A model generated the notes under the pieces. That model did not search any database. It was not told the DNA's origin and saw only the letters and a program-made list of their open reading frames with translations. Shown piece by piece: positions 61,208-64,000 of a DNA stretch of 64,000 nucleotides. The DNA is taken from assembly GCA_017590115.1 (NCBI GenBank), contig JAGGNK010010337.1, positions 4,105,679 to 4,169,678 of the forward strand, given 5' to 3'. Both the position numbers and the translations under genes were made by a program. Position 1 is the stretch's first letter. Every line of letters begins with the position of its first letter. The stretch comes from Montifringilla adamsi (lineage: Eukaryota; Chordata; Aves; Passeriformes; Passeridae).

Positions 61208-61301
61208 TTATTCTTCTGCTGCTCTAGAAAGCTGCTTTCCGTACAAGCTCATGACATGATGCACAAATTGATACTGTTCACAAGTCTGGATCATTCCTCC
61301 C
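61208..61301 (-). CDS. PTPN5: PTPN5 (STEP tyrosine phosphatase) terminal coding exon
   Basis: On the minus strand an excellent polypyrimidine tract and CAG acceptor (61302-61335) precede an exon whose first base completes a split codon. It then reads GGMIQTCEQYQFVHHVMSLY followed by ten more residues and a TAA at 61208-61210. This matches the C-terminal end of vertebrate PTPN5, as I remember it, through MSLY. QTCEQYQF is the conserved Q-loop of the PTP fold, whose glutamine positions the hydrolytic water. STEP is a brain-enriched phosphatase acting on ERK, p38, Fyn, Pyk2 and NMDA-receptor subunits. The last residues (GKQLSRAAEE) differ from the mammalian tail. The rest of the catalytic domain, including the HCSAGIGRTG loop, must lie beyond 64000. 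Only about 5% of the protein is in the window. Confidence 0.93.
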
Positions 61302-64000
61302 CTGAAAGGCAAGAAGAAAAGGGGAGGGAAACAGCAGTCTTATTACTTGCAAACACGTGAGGAAATAGCACAGCTAACATGAAGCTTGTGCTTCACACCA
61401 AAGATCCATTCCAAAGTTTTCTGAAATGAGTGAGAGGTGCCCTTTGATTGCAACCAGCTTCAAGTCTGACCTCGACTTCCATTTTGAAAGTGTCTGCTGA
61501 GCAAGGAACAGAAGGTAGTGAGAACAGGAATGGGCTTTACCTTCATTTATTTTCCTTGGCAGAGGCTCCCCTCCAGGAAAGCATCACCATCATCATTTAC
61601 TCTTATCTTACCTGAGCACCTGTATTCCAAGAACCCTTCTGTGAAAAGTAATTCCCACCCCAAAGCCCTACAGAGATAGATGGGAGCAGGGGAATAAAGA
61701 GGGGAAGAAGCTTATCCAAGACTGCACAGCTGCACTAGGGACCGAATGTGGGACCAAAGAGGACCAGGCCAGGTCAAGCCACGCCAGCCCAGACAAGTGA
61801 TGCAATTTTCCCATTCTGAAATGAGGATTCTTTCCTCTGTGCCACCCCACATCAAGCTTTTGGCAAGTTAGCCACAGAACTAGGGATGGCCATCAGGATT
61901 TTGGAGCACACAATGTTACTTTAGAAAGGACAACTCAGATTTGTAACCGAGTTTACTGCTATGCACACCCTGATAACAAAACATCCCTCAACACAGTAAC
62001 CTGTTTTGGTTCTCTTTAAAACTGAAAGCCTGAAAGGAAATGCAAGCAGGAGTGAAGTACTTTATTTTCCATGTGTCATTAGCCTGTGTATTTCTGCAAG
62101 TAGCACATTAACCAACATATAAGCACTACAGAGAGAGACAGAAATGAACAAAACCAATCAGGATGAAGTTGTTAATTTTAAGTAGATTCTACTAACATTT
62201 GAAATTTTGCTAAGAGTACTATCAAAAGTGATATGATCTCTTGACAATCCATTATGAAGACAATTGAAACTTATATCTGAAGCTCACAGAAAGTGTACAC
62301 AGAATTATGCCAGCACTGGTGCTGGTGCACGGATGCTGGCAGCACCGTGCCAAAAGGAGGCTGAAATGACAAGGGGAGCTGAGGAACATGGGAACCCACA
62401 GGTGACTGGAGCCAACCAGACTATGTCAAGTCTAAGAAGAGGATAATGTGGTGCATTCCCTTAGAAACCTCACCAGAGGACATGAATGAAAAGTTGCTTC
62501 TTCTAAGCCAAATGGGTAGCAGACTGCTAGCACTCTCCTTGGGGACAGTCCTTTTATATGGGGTCCAGCTTAACCATTATGGGTCACACAGCAGCCATAC
62601 CAGTAAAGGAGAGATAAGCAGGAAAGACAACCTTGTCCTTCAGCCCCTTGCATTTATGTTGTTAAGCAGCTGCTTGAAATAACACTTAACAATGAGCAGG
62701 GAAGGGCAGGGACCTATTCTCTAACCTCTCACCATCTATCAAAGGTGAGAAACAAACACTATGTTGCTAAAAAAAAAATAAATTTCCTAGCTGAGCATCT
62801 CCTCCCCATCTGCTCTCCTTAATACAAGCTCACAGTTGATTTGTTTCTGAGTCCCTCTGTGCTCCACACAGCACTGAAATATATCTATGTCAGACTGTAA
62901 CACACAAGGAGCATTAGTCGTATCTGACAATTTCTCCCCAAGAAGTTCCATAAACAGTGGGGTTGCACCCTGAAGTTGTAGCAGCAGAAGCACCAGGGTG
63001 TCCCCTGAGATTCAGACCACAGGAAATTATTGTCCTTTTTATCCAGTTTCCTGCTATGTGGTGGCTTCCTCCCTTGCCACACATATGCACACCATGACGT
63101 GCTTGCTGTCCAGGCTTTGGCACAGAATTATGTTTTCACCCCTATTTGCAACAGAAACCTTTGAAATCTGAGTTGCATTGTGGGCAATGACAGCAAATGT
63201 CTCTCAGCACCGTGGGAAGGATGCAGGAATGATTACTTCCTCCCCTTAGTCATACTAGGTTATTTTAGAACCATCTGTTGGCCACTAATGCAAAGCCCAG
63301 TGCACAGAACTTTTCCAAGGGATTCGTGAGGGAATGAAGGGAAAAACCCCTTTGTTCTCTCTCATGGGTGCATGGCAACCTCAAAGGCGGTTCTCAGGGC
63401 TAATGCCAACCTTTCTGTTTCTGTGTAAAGCAGGGAGGTGCATTCCTTCAGACATCTACTCTGGTCTGCATTCAGCTTTCTTTCCCTAAGTCCCTGGTGA
63501 CTCCTTACCATCCTAGACAGTAATCATCAGGCAAGAGGAGGAGACAGTCTTCCCTCTTATAGCTGCTCGGACACTGTCTCAACCTCTCATGCTGTTTTGA
63601 AGTCTCCTGGGGGAGATTTTGGGGGGAGTTAGTGAAAATGAGAGTGGGTGGCAGCATGACTTCCAGGAGACTACAAGCCCTATTTTTCAGTCCTTGTAAG
63701 AAATCATGCTTTTCTGTAGGAAGGATGGTGATCTGCTTTCCATCTTGAGTATTTTACCCCATGACATTTAAATAGCTTTTATCTACTCCATCCCACTCCT
63801 GAGAGCTACATGGCATCTACAGAGGTTCCTGCAGTCTTCCTTCTCCCTATGGTGCCCTTTAAGTACAATTTTCCTTCTTCCGAGCCTTAGAGTGACTGCC
63901 AGTTCCCCTCTCCCTTCAAAGCTAGTATTTGCACCTGGCCTGCTGTATCACACACATTTGTAAGCAGGCACCCTCAGTCTTCATTTGTGTGGCGTTTTTC
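61302..64000 (-). other. PTPN5: PTPN5 intron preceding the terminal exon (partial)
   Basis: I searched this 2.7 kb by eye on the minus strand for the exon expected next upstream (encoding VHCSAGIGRTG to the LRQDR region) and found none, so the intron is longer than 2.7 kb. It contains a probable ancient SINE remnant at about 61707-61840. A CTTAC dinucleotide context near 61610 looks like a reverse donor, but the sequence beside it does not encode PTP residues. Confidence 0.75.
61707..61840 (-). mobile_element. Ancient MIR-type SINE remnant in PTPN5 intron
   Basis: The plus strand shows AGCTTATCCAAGACTGCACA, then GGGACCGAATGTGGGACC, the antisense MIR core order (CTTGCCCAAGGTCACACAG, then a GGGATTAGAACC-like block). 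ATTTTCCCATTCTGAAATGA at about 61805 is a less certain end. Diverged. Confidence 0.45.

Noticed and set aside
61600..61650. Minus-strand donor-like CTTAC that might mark the previous PTPN5 exon
   Set aside because: The adjacent sequence, read on the minus strand, does not encode the expected PTP residues (HCSAGIGRTG to LRQDR).
1..64000. tRNA, rRNA or CRISPR-like arrays
   Set aside because: No intact tRNA B-box with matching A-box, no rRNA blocks, and no regularly spaced direct repeats were seen. The only tandem arrays are simple microsatellites.

Overview
The window is nuclear DNA from a bird, most likely a passerine. Both recognisable genes are vertebrate genes in an intron-rich, AT-leaning background. 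CR1 LINE 3' ends are the commonest repeat, and two solo LTRs look like endogenous-retrovirus families I know from songbird genomes. Ancient amniote SINE remnants (MIR/CORE-SINE type) are also present. There is no bacterial, organellar or plasmid signal. Most open frames in the window are chance ORFs.

Layout: (1) 1-2600 is upstream flank with nothing I can name. (2) About 2600-3560 is a CpG island holding a TMEM86A promoter, with GC boxes, a perfect TGACGTCA and a TAAAAAA box, interrupted by a 67-base assembly gap. (3) 3118-23444 (+) is the complete TMEM86A coding region in three exons, with a 21-nt first coding exon, a 15.5-kb intron 1, a 4.1-kb intron 2 and a 237-residue product. (4) About 23445-23970 is a probable 3' UTR. 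(5) About 24-59 kb is intergenic DNA with no supported gene. It contains CR1 copies, two solo LTRs, ancient SINEs and homopolymers, concentrated at 31-32 kb and 41-52 kb. (6) 61208-61301 (-) is the terminal coding exon of PTPN5 (STEP phosphatase), with its 3' UTR to the left. 61302-64000 is the start of the preceding PTPN5 intron.

TMEM86A and PTPN5 are convergent, which fits the order I remember from the human 11p15 region. TMEM86A is an ER lysoplasmalogenase that cleaves the vinyl-ether bond of lysoplasmalogens. PTPN5 is a brain-enriched tyrosine phosphatase. The two are neighbours by conserved synteny and I infer no shared pathway. No undescribed biological system is evident. The points most worth following are the CRE/TATA-like promoter of TMEM86A, the long gene-poor gap where mammals carry IGSF22, the changed C-terminal tail of PTPN5, and a few unexplained ORFs beside retroelements.
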